In this document: piece after piece, positions 1-14,200 of the stretch
Layout: the number at the start of each line of letters is the position of its first letter
Position numbering within the stretch: position 1 is the stretch's first letter
From: Cymodocea nodosa
Taxonomy: Eukaryota > Streptophyta > Magnoliopsida > Alismatales > Cymodoceaceae
Direction: 5' to 3'
Length of the DNA stretch: 64,000 nt
NCBI GenBank assembly: GCA_036874045.1
Contig: JAZBRI010000004.1
Coordinates: 2,976,001 to 3,040,000 of the forward strand
Translations under genes and position numbers: made by a program
The notes under the pieces: model-generated
What the model was told of the DNA's origin: nothing
The model's input: only the letters and a program-made list of their open reading frames with translations
Database searches by the model: none

Positions 1-1334
1 AAGTAACATAAGAATTATCTGTTATATTAATATAAATTTACACTTTATATCAATAACTATATAATTTTCCTAACTTTTCGTTGATGACACAAATACCTTT
101 AAATTTTACTTTTTTGACTTTTTTATTCCTAACTTTCTTGATTTTCTGACTTTTTATTTTTTAATTTTCCTAATTTTTTGAGTAACACAAACAAATCCTT
201 AATAAATTTTAATCAAGAGTTTCAGAACCAACTTCTAATAAATTTTCACAAGCCAGTAGGGAAACGATGAGAGAGGACCCTCTGAAGCTAGTGGCGGAAG
301 AAGCCATGGTGTTTAATAAAGTATTTGATACAAAGGGAAAATTTAATTCAAAATTAATTAACAATAAGTAGAAGAAGATTTCTCCTTGTATAAAGTTAGT
401 TAGATTATTATTTATCTTTTATACCGACGTAAGACTTTGTTTCAACTCCAATGAGTAGTGTAGCATAGATGTTGATGGTGTTAGTTGTTGTTTTTTTTTT
501 AAATTATGGTAGGAATTTAATCTTACTAGAATTTAAATTTTAATAAAAATTACGATGATGATTATTATTATTCGTCAACCAAAATATTACATGAATAGAG
601 CAAAAAGAGAGATCATTCCTCAAGCGTCCCAATGATATTTGTCACGGTTCTTCGTACTAAGAATTAATGACGAGGCATATATGATCAAAGAAGTTTATCT
701 ATCTTATTATTAATTAATAATGAGTGGAGAAGTTTATCTATCTTATATTAGACAAAGTCCTATATCCTTGTACGTATATTCATTGATATAGAATTTTTCA
801 CATTCTCCTCTACCTATGATTTATCTTAAGTTAATAGATGTAGATGTACATGACTTGATTTTGATGTCATATGAAATATATCGTCGTAAAATCAATTGAT
901 AACAAATTAAAGAATTCATCATGTATTAAAATAGGTCTCCTTTCTACGCTTGTATGTCAATGGAAAAATTCTCGTAGTGGACTGTACTTCCAAATGAACA
1001 TTCGTTCTTGAGTCGTGACACTTGTGACCGTAGAGTTGCCTTGAACATCCGCCTGTGTGTATGTTGAATTCTGCGGGATCCCAAACATTGAACGTGGATC
1101 GTCTGTGTTGAAATAATTCTACCACAAATAAAAAAAGATTTAAAAAATAAAGATATCTTCACGTATAATTAATTGATCTTGAACCAAACTGAACGCCACA
1201 CATTTCTATCAAAGCCCAAAAGTAATAATATTCTACACACATCAACTTGGTCTAAAGAAAAAGATACATTGGAAGATGAAGAGTTACATGTAAAAAAGAA
1301 ATATCTCTGTTTATAATCAATTGGTATTGAATCA

Positions 1335-1386
<52 letters not shown>

Positions 1387-2210
1387 CCCATCTTCTACAA
1401 AAGTGGGTGGACCGGCTTCGAATACTTTGATTAGTTGACGCAAGAACTTATTCAAAGTGATAAAGAAGAAGGATTAGGCCGAATCCTCCTGCCTGGTGGT
1501 AAGTTCGAAGTTACCTTTTCCAAAAAGTGGGGAGGTCCAAATTATCCTTCTGAAAGAAGCCACCATCTTCATATCCTCCAAAGGCAGAAAATCAGACTTT
1601 TCTTTTAAAATAAGGATCGAATTTTTAGATTTAAATCTAAGAAAATTTATTCCGGTTATTGATAAAATCAAGAATGAAGACGGTGGTCACATGAATTCTG
1701 CATGCAAGAATTTTAAAATTAGTTAGATTATGTTATTACCGACGCTCGAACCTTAACAAGTATGACATCATGTCATTTTAACTAATCGGTTAGACAAACC
1801 CTTTCTAGAGTTGTGAAAAATGTGAAAATAAGCACTCGCGGCATATTTTGCTACAAGTGTTGATCTCATGAATTACATAGCACACGATCTGTCATTTTTA
1901 TGCAGTTCTTTGATCTCTCAAGAATATGACCAAAATGTAAAAGTTATCGTTATACAAGAAATATTAACCGAAGTAACCACACGATCAGATCAAATCAAAT
2001 CCTTTCAATTTCCACATAATCAAATCACTGACAAACTTACACGCCTCCATTCTGCAGGAGTAGAGGTGACAGTAACGTCTATTGGAAAATACAAGTTTAA
2101 AGTCACGCAAAGCACATTGGAGTTTAGGGATACAGTTCAATCATTACCTATCATACAAAATAGAATTCCAAGGGAGAGGTCAGCTCACATGACAGAGACG
2201 GTTAGACCTT
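1..2210. other. AT-rich intergenic DNA, no supported gene
   Basis: This stretch lies downstream of the minus-strand membrane-protein gene that ends at 2211. It is AT-rich with homopolymer runs. Open frames on both strands (for example around 0.9-1.1 kb and 1.87-2.23 kb) are short, lack family resemblance that I recognise and have no exon-like context. The right end probably includes the 3' UTR of the neighbouring gene. A long TA dinucleotide tract at about 1339-1383 is listed separately. I see nothing else. Confidence 0.6.
1339..1383. repeat. (TA)n microsatellite
   Basis: An almost perfect run of about 22 TA dinucleotides directly visible in the sequence. It lies in intergenic DNA and is likely length-polymorphic. 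Confidence 0.95.
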
Positions 2211-5200
2211 TTAATCCTTATTTCGGATAAACTGTTCAGCATACTTGCGGTGGCGCCTCTCCCTGCCATAGATGACCCATAAGATGAGTGATAACATCAC
2301 GGCAGCAGAAACCATTGTGATGCCAATGTAAACCCATCTGCTGAATTTCCGAAGACCCGGACAATCTTCCCTGTGAACGGTGGAGAACGTTTCCCGCACA
2401 AAAGAGCAATTCTCAACCTTGTTGAGGAATGGATAGTAGTAATATAGACCAGAGGTTACACGGACGGCAGCTGTCAGCTGACCGTAGACATACGGAGTAA
2501 AACGGCCATCTGAGATGCAAATCGCAGATATATCTGAAGTAGAGGCATTACAGACATAGCCCTGCCAGACCTAAAAAGAGAGCAATGCTTGAGTTAGGAT
2601 TACAGACATTCCCTCTTTCCTTTTCCTCCCATCCTTGAACCTATGGAACGGGAAGTTACTTCGTATGCGATTTGACATAGCAATTTACAGAATGATGCCT
2701 TGCTTCTTTCTGCCTAGGAAATTATCGAGATGTTCAAAATAATCTAGATTGGGATTTCACAAATTACCAGACCAATATATTGCAAACTCACTCAAAACCA
2801 TGTCCAAATTAATTAGTGCCAATGGGCAGTGAAAAACTAATCACGCCTAGTGTGGCCGTCAAGGAATGCTTTAATGACCTGTTGTAGGATTTTTGCTTTA
2901 ATTTGCTTTAAAAAATGGTTAAACTTCGAAGCATCTCCCCTGTCAAAGTGCTTGAAATGCATGTAACAAGGCAATAATTCATCTATGATCCTCTGTAAAT
3001 ATGTGCATTTTCCTGAAAGCTATTAATAAGAAACTGCAGACAAAAGTCAAAATTATTTCAGGAAAATGTTATTGTTCCTGTAAGCGGGTACAAGTAATCA
3101 TATAAATAATATCAATAGATGACTATAAATCATACTTTTAAAGCGCGCACCGGCAATGAGCCAGGACGCCCTGGGCACCAAGGTGCCTAGGTAGCACCTA
3201 CGCACCCACCCAAATATTTTTTTATTTATTTTTTATGTATATATACACACATATTTAATAGCAATTGTGTATAATTGTAGCTCTATTATTTCCTATGTAA
3301 CATTTAAATACATAGAAAGCCAAAGATAACATCAAAACATGATATGTAATAATACTAATATGTATATTTCAATAATCAAGTATATTTTAGTAGTACTTAT
3401 CAAAATCTTTATATGCAAGTTTATTCGCAATGAATAACATTTACAAATTTAATAAACATATATTTAAATAAATGGATCAGGCATGATCCCCTGGTTTAAG
3501 ACAAGACGAGACGAGTTGCCAAGGTGTGACCAATTCACACCTAGGCACCTGCCCTAAAAACTCTGCTATAAATACATCGAAAATTTTTTAATTAAATTAA
3601 ATAAGTATTTTTTAGCACCCATATTTTTTAAAAAAAATATTGATCCCTGATTGAAAAGTATAAAATTAATCACATTTTCAACCATTGACATTCAAATCCA
3701 AAAATTTAATAAATAAAAATTTGATTAAGTTCAAATTTTGATTCATGGTAGAATATACCATAGATTAACTATCTTTGTAATTATTTTTTATCTTTAAAAA
3801 TAAAATACGTAAAAAAGTAGGAACCTGAAGGGAAATATCCTGTAGGCGCATAAAGGAACATTTTTGCCAAATTAATTCGATTGTGCTAATTTGGTTCATA
3901 CCAGGTCCTAACAAGAGTTTGCTCACCCAACTTTGAAGTTTGACCCACTTATTCTTTAAAAGGAGACAGTCTTTATTACCTGTGATGCATTGCCAAAGTC
4001 GACTTGTCCTGTAGTGCACTTGCTTTCAGTGAGAGAAGCAGTCCATGGATTACAAAGAGTAGGTGCTAGTGGTCCAGACTGGTTATAATATGCTTTTGTC
4101 GATGTAGATGAGAAATTTTTGTTGGCTACATCGTCAATAAACTGATTGATACCATTCACCACATCAAAAGTAACTTTCTTGCTTTGGTATAATGATTCAT
4201 TGGCAGTGGCAACATCCACACACGGAAGTAGATCGTCCAAAGCAGTATGCGCATGAGGACGCTGGACCCATTCATCCATTGCAACACAGGTGTCCGCAGT
4301 CACACTTTATGATAAAAGAAAAGTAAGGTCAAGGACAGCTAAATTTATATAACACAAAACTCAAAAATTCCATACATCAAGTTTTTCTACATTTGTTTAG
4401 AAATAAGATAAACAAACAACAACAACAATCCAAACTATAATCCCACTTAAGCTAATTTTCTCTTATCTTATTTTCAATTGATGTAACTCTTATTTCATTC
4501 CTGATAAAATTATTTGTTAAATTATCCCTTATAGTATTATCACTTACCTATTTAAGTATACACATCTCAACAATGCTAATTTTTTGCATGTGATCATGTC
4601 TTACAACTCAATATTTTGAGTCAAAGTAAACTAGGTAAATAGCAATTTTATAGAATTTTACTTTTAATTTCAAAGCTATCTTCGTATCGCACAATACTCT
4701 GAGAATTTTACCCCACTTCATCTATCTTATTTTAATCATATGAATAATATGATTTCACCATTACTAATTATAGATTCTAAGTATTTAAATTTTTTACTTT
4801 TATGAATCTCATGTCCATTTAACCATATACATTTATCATTGTTTCTATTTTCATTGAACTTGTATTTTCTAATTTTCCATAACGTGCATAAACAACTTTT
4901 TTTTCTTTAACTTTTTGTAATTTTTGTTTAATAACTTTCCTTTTTTAACTTTCCATTGTATACAAACAGATCATAAATCTAAATCTTTTGAACTTTAAGG
5001 TTTCTTTTCATAATTCTAATTTAAAACTAATTCCTGACTTATGTTCATCAACTAAAACCATGCCATTAGTAAATACATATGCCATAAGATGGCATAAGAA
5101 ATTTAGAATGTTGACGTTTGCTTGCACCTTTGCAATGTTGTCTTGTTCCACATAATGGTCCAATATACCTATGCAAATTAGGCCTTTGGAGGTCAAACTA

Positions 5201-8200
5201 GGGCTTGAATTGTAATAACAAACATAAATGGAATTAATTATATGTTTGTTTGGACATAAAACAACATCATAGATATCCATTAGTACTGATCAATTGCAAG
5301 CTTTTAGATTAGAACTACATGATGCTTGTTGATAATGGTTTTCCCTTGTAAATTGTAGATACTCTACTCATGAGGCTTTTTGCATATAGAAGACATTGTC
5401 ACCTTAATCACATCACTAAAGCTAATTTCAAGTTGACGGTGTGCTTGTTCACACCTAAAGAACACACCAACACTTCCCAAGAGTACTCTAGGAACCATCT
5501 CAAGCAAATCAATGGTTGAAACCCATGCAAGGACACTTTCGATGGCTTCTCTGGCAATCCTTGCGACAGATTCCAACAACCTACAACAATTTCTGGCGAG
5601 GTCTGTAGCAGAATCAACTTGTCACCACATGCACTGCCCCTCCAATGGCCTTTTCCAACCAATGAGTAGAGGAATCGACCTACCATCGCCTAACAGTGCT
5701 CCTTTAGCAACCCTCCTCCAATGAACTTGTGTGGTTGAATCCTAGCTGTTCAATCTGAAATTAATAGTTAGATCGGATACTGTACGTGTGTCATCACATT
5801 TCATTCAGAAGCAAGGGAGGAGCTGCCGCTTCACTCTTCTATCGAAAGTAGTACAGAAGACGACGAGCAGGAGATGGAAGATCAGCGTTAATCAATCCCT
5901 AAAAAATAGCTAAGAAAATAGTTAAAATCAGGGTCACCACCTTAGTTTGAGGATGAATAAGGAAACCAAAATAGGTCTACGATGAAGTTCAAAAAATGAA
6001 TAAAGTTTCATGGTACTAGCAGAAAAGGTATTAGGCACCCCCGACCAATTCGGGAATACCTAGCCTCTTCACGGATAAAATTCATACAGGTAGTTCTCGA
6101 CGTTCGAGGTTTGCCTTTGGAGTTCCATGCATGTGAGGCAATGGCCAAGGTGATCTTCCAAGACAACCCCAGAAAAAGCAAAAATCGCAATAAAATGGAT
6201 AAAACACAGCATCTGAGGTCTACCTCTAGAGTTCTACATGTGCGAGGTGGCAGTTGGAGTGATCTTTCGAGACGATGTCAGCAAAAGTAAAAGTGCAATA
6301 AAAGAAAATGCGTCGCAAATAAGAGCACATTACAAAGTTCAAATGGACAAAACCAAGGATGTGGGAGGCCAAACAACAGGCACCACACAAGAAAGAAGAA
6401 GGACCTTGAGGTGGAGCAACAGTGGAAGACAAACACTCGATTCAACTACCAACTCGACACCCAATCGACTTCTGGAAACTAACACTTCACCAATGGATTT
6501 TTGCTTACTCAACTTGGCCCCAAGATGCAAAACACATAAGATAGTTAAACATAAAAACTGGCAACCAAGCAAGCAAGATAAAACTCAAAAGTAAAACAAA
6601 AGCAACATAGGAAAAACCCAATGCATGGGTCCACGTGAAATTACTGGGTGTACCAAGGACAGTCAAGTTGAATGCTCAACAGACGATCAAACTAAGGGAA
6701 GAACGGTCACACTAGATAGCCAAAACAGTCAAACCAAAAACCATGCAACAGACGATCAAATCAAAATGAGAGAATGATCAAACTAAAATGAGAGAACGAT
6801 CAGATCGAGCCATGTGACAAGTTCACCAAATGGAAAACAATTAGACCAAAGGGAAGGAAAAGAAAATAGATGGGAGGTGGTTAGGCCAGATCAAGAGGCA
6901 ACTGAGCTAAGTCGAAAGGCGGCTAAGGTGAAGGGAAAGGAAAATGAGGGCTATTGTCAGAAAAACCCTAAACTACAGGTCACTTGTTCAAAGAGTTTGT
7001 CGACTGCTCGACTTGGAAAATCAAACTGTAGGAGTTCAACTCCAAGAGCATCATTCTCCCTCCCAATGCTAGGATACAAGCATCAGATGCCAAAACAAGG
7101 GAGAGGAGTGAGACACGATGTGTGCTCAGAAGTCCCAGACCACAAGCAGACACGAAAGCGAGCACGAAAAATGATGGTAGACTAGCGCACAAGCAAAACA
7201 TGCATCCAACGAAAACCTAACAATAGAAATGAAAACAGAAGGAAAACCCATGCAATAGTGGAAAAAGCACGCAGCTTGACCTCAACGGATTCATCAAGGG
7301 AGCACAACTCTCAACTTAATCGCTTAACTGAGATTGAGGAGAAAAGGTAACTAGCGAGGTTGCAATAAAACAATCGAAAACATTGCAGAAAAAAAAAAAA
7401 AAGGAAAGCAAATCCTCCTAGGGGTGCACGTATGTGCCACCTTGAAGGAGGCCAAAACTAAGAGCTCACCTGAAGGAAAGAAATTGGAGGATGCTTATAT
7501 TGGTTGGTCGACTTTGGACAAAGGGCTCTCTCAACGCCGCAAGTGTTGTCGAAGGGTTTTGGGTTGTTGCTGCTCCTCTTATGATCGATCCTAATGATGA
7601 TGATCCAAATGTTGTTTGCAGATTTGCAAATATATACCAGTCTTTTCCAATATTCCGTAGGAGTTAGATCGAAAACCTTAATGTGCACTGGTTTCCAACC
7701 TTGGGAGCATCACCTCCAATAGGAAAGGAGAGACCAGTTTGGATAGGGTGACATTGTGGCACCGCTACTTCAAGAATGTTCCTAGGATCCAACAAGCTTT
7801 ACACAGGAAAGTGTCAACAGGTAGCCTAGGGGCTGGTATTCCCAAATGATTCCAATATCCAAGGGGCTTGTTGTCCTTTTGGAAGTCGACACAGTGGGCC
7901 ACATCACACGTTCAATAACCTACATGGGAGCTCTAGTGTTTGAACAGGTGACAACGAGCCATAAGGGCTACGTAGTGGAACAAACATTGGTTGATGTGGT
8001 TGGTTGCGACTTCTGCCTCGGAGAGCCGACACCTTATCCACGATTCTATCCTAGAAGTCGACAACTTGACTAAGGCATGGGGATCAATAGATACCCCTTT
8101 GCTTTAAAATTTAGACCCTTAATTTTAATCTATGAGATCCAATGGCTATAATTTGACCAACATAAGTCAAATCGATCTCAACCACTTGATCTCCATCCAA

Positions 8201-11200
8201 TAGTCCTGATTGCACCATGACCTAATGACCTACACCTTCCTAACTTAAATCTGACTGCTCAAATCTAATTAGACTCATCTTTTGATTTAACAACCTAGAT
8301 CAAATCTCCATTCAATCAATGGTCCAAATTGTGTTTGATTCAATGACTTTAAAATTTCATAATCCGATCAGACAACCTAAATTCCATCTTGCCCCTTGAC
8401 AATCTAATAGTCCAAATTGATCTAATTAAACAGCCAAAATCGATCCTCCCTTTTTTCCCTCCATCATCTTCAACAATAATTTGACCCTCCATTGTTGTAC
8501 CTCACTACTGCATTTGCTAGCACCACTACAACTCATTCTACACATTTTGCTTCCCTCATCACCTACATTGAAGGAGCTCTCAACATGGAACTGCCAAGCA
8601 TTGCTTCAACCCTCTACAAAATGCGAGTAGATGCCTTACAATCACCAAAGCCACCACTTCACCCTCCTCACCAACGTGCAACTCCTTCATAAACCATGGA
8701 AGACGGCATCAACTACACTATTGCTCCCTTTTGCAAGCAAGCATCAACCTCTACAATTGCTACCCACATTCAATGCGGCAACTTCAAAACCTTATGTCGC
8801 ATCAATTGCAAACCTCACAATCACTGCTCATCATCAATGCTACAACTACTCACCTCCCTCTCTACCAGTTCGCCTCCTCCTTTGTGGTCTATAAAAGGCT
8901 CCCCATCCTTTAAATGGGGGTATCTGAAGTTTAACCTCACAATCCCCTGAAGAAGGCAAGATTAATGGTCAACCTCGAGCTTCTCCTAAAGACGTGTGGA
9001 AGCACCTCCTTTGCCACCACCAAAGCGTCCACCTAATTTGCCAAGTCTACCATCATTTAATCTATCAAGCTTTGTCACTCCCACCAATAAGAACGTCGCT
9101 TGGTGTTTCCTCAAGTTGATTGGTAGCAACTCACTCTATCACCTTGTAGTTGCATCCAACTTCATTGTCTTTGCAAGCTCTCTCCACTTGTTTTGTTGTC
9201 AATCCCTCTATCATTAGCTCTTCTATTATAGCACCTCCACCCATTGTCGTCGCTACTTGAATCGTTGCTCTGCTATGTCTAGCTTTGTTGCATCTGCAAC
9301 CAACTCTACCGTCACTACCATCAAAAAAGTCATTAGAACCACTATCGAACCAGTTAGCTTTGTTGCCTCCACCACTAGAAAATCACTGTTGTTATCGGAT
9401 CCCACTTGAAGACCTTGAATTCTTCCAAACTAAGTATACATCCATAAATACTCATGTTTGCAACCCTTGAGGATTTGTTATGCATGCACAAGCTCCACAT
9501 TGGATGTAAATTAATCTTATTAACCAATCCCTTAATCACCCAATCCTGATTGATTAGTGAACAACAATAACCTATATCCAACCACAAGATGCAATGTCCA
9601 TTCATTTCATAGATGTGAGGTCTACAACTATCAACAACATGTGACCTTGGGCCCACCATAGGCCCATGATGGCTCAATCTATCCAACACCTAAGACTTGC
9701 CTCTCAACATTCATGTATCTCGTTGGCTCAAGTCATACATACTCATATATTATTCGTCAATTCCATCATCAATAGGTGACAATGTGATCAACTGTGTCAC
9801 CTGGTCAACCCCAGACCTTCACCTACTAGAATTAGGCTCATATAATCTAAACCCATCTAAGGTCTATCCCTACACATAAATGAGAGATGTTGTACACAAC
9901 TATCTTACCCTTAGTTCTCTTCATCTTGGGCTCATTAACACACTCATATTCAAGCCTGCTAATCCAACTTCTTCCCTTGTATAGTACACAGATGCACTTA
10001 CATCCATTACAGGTACACACATACTAACACCTATTAAGCATCTAAGAGATCAACCCATAATCAAACATGTGAGGTATTTGACACCTTCCCCACACGTAAC
10101 TAAATATCCTAAACGCTTTAGTTAAGTCAACTAACATTATCCCCTTCTTAAGACACAAATATCACTTGCATGTATCACATTGCATTGCCTCTTAGAATTT
10201 TCCTAATTTACTCCTTTAATAGACTAGGTAGTGACTTCTTTCCCAGAGACGTGAGAGATTTCTAATTTACCCTTCTAATAGATTTCTAAGCACCTCCTTC
10301 ACCATTGCCAAAGCATCCACCTAATCTGCCAAGTCTATTGTCGCTTAATTTGTCAAGCTCTATCACTCCCAGCAAGAACATCACCTAGTGTTTCCCCAAG
10401 TCAACTAGTAGCAACTCACTTGAATCACTACTACCTCCATCACCCTACAGTCACATCTAGCTTTGTCATCTTTGCAAGCTCTCTCCACTTGCTTTACTTC
10501 TACTGTTGCTATGTTGTCAATCCCTCTACAGAATCCTCGTCAGCTCTTCCATTGTAGTGCTTCCACCCATCATCATCGTTGCTCATTGCTTGAATGATTG
10601 CTCTGTTACGTCCAATTTCGTCGCATCCGCAACCAACTCCATCATTGCTACCATTGGAAAAGTTGTTAGAACCATCGCTAAACTAGCTAGCTTTGTCATC
10701 TCCACCATCGGAAAATTGTCATCATCACTAAATAACCACTAGATCTCGCTTGAAGACCCTATATTCTTCTAGGCCAGGTATGCATCCATAAATACTCCTA
10801 TTTGCAACCCTTTAGCATTTGTTATGCATCCATGCATTGAATAAGCTCCACACTAGACATAAATTTATCTTGTCAACCAATCCCTTAACCACCCTATCTC
10901 GATTGATTAGTGAACAACAATAACTCATATCCAACTATAAGACATGATGTCCATTCATACCATAGATGCAAGGTCTACAACTACTAGCAACTCATGACCT
11001 TAGGCCCACCACATGCTTAGAATGGCCCAATCCATCTAACACTTAGGACTAACCTTTCAACATTCATGCATCTCATTGACTCAAGTCATACATACTCATA
11101 TATTATTCACCAATCTTGTCATTAATAAGCAACAATGTGATCAATCATGTTACTTGATCGACTCCAAACTTTTACCTACTAAGATTAGACTCGTATAGTC

Positions 11201-14200
11201 TAAAGCCCATCTAAGGTCCATCCTTACACATAAATGAGGGATATTGCACACAACTATCTTATAGGGCCCTAGTTCTCTTCATATTGAGTCTATCAAACTG
11301 TTTCTATTTGGACCCATTAGTCCAACCTTCTCCTTTATATTATACACATAAATGCACTTGCATCTATTATAGGCACATGCATACTAGCATCTATTAGGCA
11401 TCTAAGAGACCAACTCATGATCAAATGTGTGATGTATTTAACACCTTCTCTATATGTAATTGAATACCTTAAACTCTCTAGTTAGGCCAACTAACATTAT
11501 CCCCTTCTTAAGATACAAATATCACTTACATGTATCACATTACATTACATCTTAAAATTTTCTTAATTTACCCCTCTTAATAGATTAGGTGGTAACTCCT
11601 TTCTTTGAGATATGAGTAATTCCTAAGCATCGAGTTAGGATGTTAATTGATTCGCTTTGTCAATGGCAACATCACATAAACTAATCACAAGAGAAAGATT
11701 TTCTATTACATGAGATATTTAAAAGATGAAAACAAGAAAATTTTGCATGAATAAAATCATGTTTGTTGATAATGGTCAAAGGTTCTCTACAAAAGCAGAA
11801 TAATTTAAGCAAAATAGGAAATATATATCAAGTTTGTATCAATATTCATCAATGGTAATGCACACATTGTTGGTCTGTTCTCAAATAGTTACTCCATGTC
11901 TACCTAACCTTCATGTGACCTTTTTCTACTTTCTTTTCCATTTACCACTACAAGGGACAATTTTAACGTTTATAAGGAAAGTATCTATTGAGGTTTACCT
12001 TACTAAGTATCTTGATTGAACAAATTGTAACAAGCAATCAAAATCAACAATAAACAATTTAGTTAGGAAACCTTATTCTCATTTATGTTCATCTCTACTT
12101 CCTTCTCCACCAACTCTAGGCTCCAAGTAAAGTCTAAATTTTGTGAGGCCAAAGGCAATGATATTTATATAAGAAGCAACAAGAATATCCAATTTGATGA
12201 ACCTTATCCTTGCTTTTTTATTGCCTGATCATTGATGTATTTTGAAGACTTCAACAAGTCTTTTATTCTCAAAAACAAAATACGTGTTATAATGCAATTC
12301 AGCCCCAAATAAAAAAGTTAGTTTCATCCTTGATAACCTTGATATATAAAGAGTTCACTAGTTATGGATGTAACTAGGAAAAAAAAAGGTGACTTTCATC
12401 ACTTCAGAATGCATGCCTGTGCACGACTATAATGTTGTTCACAGGCTCAATTTTTGGAAGCATCTCCACTTCTTTGTGAAGGTAGGACAAAATAGGAATG
12501 GATCCTTTCCAAACCTGCCATTGGTTGTTCACCATATTTGGATATATGCCTTAATAAAAAGGAGTGAGTTTCCACAATTTTAGAAGGCACAACTATAAAC
12601 TTACTTAGAGGTTCAAATTATTGAAACAGCATGCCCACTTCTTTGTGAAGATAATAGTAAGACAATGAGTGAATGGATACTCCTCAAACCTCACATTGAT
12701 GGGAACCTTGTCTAACTTGCTTGCACTTTTTCAGCTTCAAAACCATTTTTTTTCAAAGGATGGATAGATCTCATTAACGAGGATTAATATGAGACATCCA
12801 TAGTTTCAAGACTTGAAACAAGTAGATAAAGATTGATGTGTTACAGGTTGAAATAATGTTGATGACAGTGTTAACTGTGTTATATCAACAAATGCAAGGA
12901 AGATTGCACCCATCATGACCTGATGTTGATAGGTTCAAATCTTATGTATAGTCTCTCCAATTGTAGTGCTGACATTGTGTCTTGTTCACTAGGCTTTCCT
13001 TCAATAATATCAAAATTATATACTAGAGGCATAACAAAAATGCATGTTGTGAATAAATGTCTCAGAAGTTTTTATTTCATTAAACAGGGATACAAAATTG
13101 AAATAACATTGTAAATCAATAAATGATGCTTACTTGTGCAAAAGAATAAAAACACCACTCAATATGAAGGTTCCTGTGACAAGAATCCATCCGAGAATTA
13201 CAAGACTGGAAACATTTGATCACCAAGGGTAAGTATAGCATTTAGCATATCAAAATGCTGATATAGAGTTAGACAAGTTGCATTAAAATAAATTGAACTC
13301 ACATATAGACGAGTAGTTGCAGTCCAAATATCGAAAATACTGCAGGAACAAGGCTACCAATTGTTAAAAGAAAAATAATAGAATATTATATCAAAAAATG
13401 TTGAATTTGAAATTGAAAGATACAGATTTTAATGCTTACAGAATCCCAGAAATGCCAAAAGTAGCATTATAGCTGCAATGACAATTAGTATCAGCCTCCT
13501 ACATAGCAAAATAGTAGATAAATCAAGTCAAAAAACATTAAGGGTGGACAACTGAAGCAATTTGGAAATGGAACAAAATTGATAGCTTTCTTTCTCACAC
13601 ACTGTCCAATAGATTCTGAATATCTTCTGAGTTCTGTTCAGTGCGATCAGCAAGATCATTAGCTGATGTATTGAGCTTAGCCGCAGTGTCATCAATTTTT
13701 CTTTGGTTAGATTGAGAGAGGAAAAATTGCCTCACATGGATTTCCTTTGCAGCAGATAAACTATCTGAGAAGTTCCTCAGATTTTCAGCAGTATACCTTG
13801 CTTTCTCAACAACATAATCCAAAGTCTTCGTTGTGCTAGTATGAAATTTACCCTGGCCAGTATATAAAACAATGCATCCAATGCTGCAAGTGCATCAAAC
13901 TTCAGACTATTGTCAACTGAATGAACTGGACAAAGAAATACAGAAACTAGATACTAGCAAAGGCACGAGTAAACTTACATTGCAGAAATAGTGAAAATAA
14001 TGAGGCAAGCAAGAGAAAATGCATAGGCAACCCGAGAATACGAGTAACTCCTCCGTGGAAAACAACAATAACAACAACAGAGAAGTAACAATACTAATCC
14101 AAAGCTCAAGAACCATGCAGCACCGATAACAAACAGGGGTGCAGCAGTAAAGCCAACAGACTGCATCCAAGGAATAGAAAAATGGTAAACATCAAAACCA

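Noticed and set aside
1868-2230. 120-codon plus-strand frame at the 3' end of the membrane-protein gene
   Set aside because: Antisense to the last exon and probable 3' UTR; no homology recognised and composition is like intergenic DNA.
8492-8950. Overlapping plus-strand open frames of 60-87 codons
   Set aside because: Low-complexity Pro/Ser/Thr/His composition in three frames at once, no family resemblance, inside a degenerate repeat of an intron.
8990-11628. Calling the 1.3-kb tandem copies a pair of LTRs
   Set aside because: The copies are adjacent with no internal region, no primer-binding site follows the first copy and no clear TG...CA ends were found, so only a tandem duplication is claimed.
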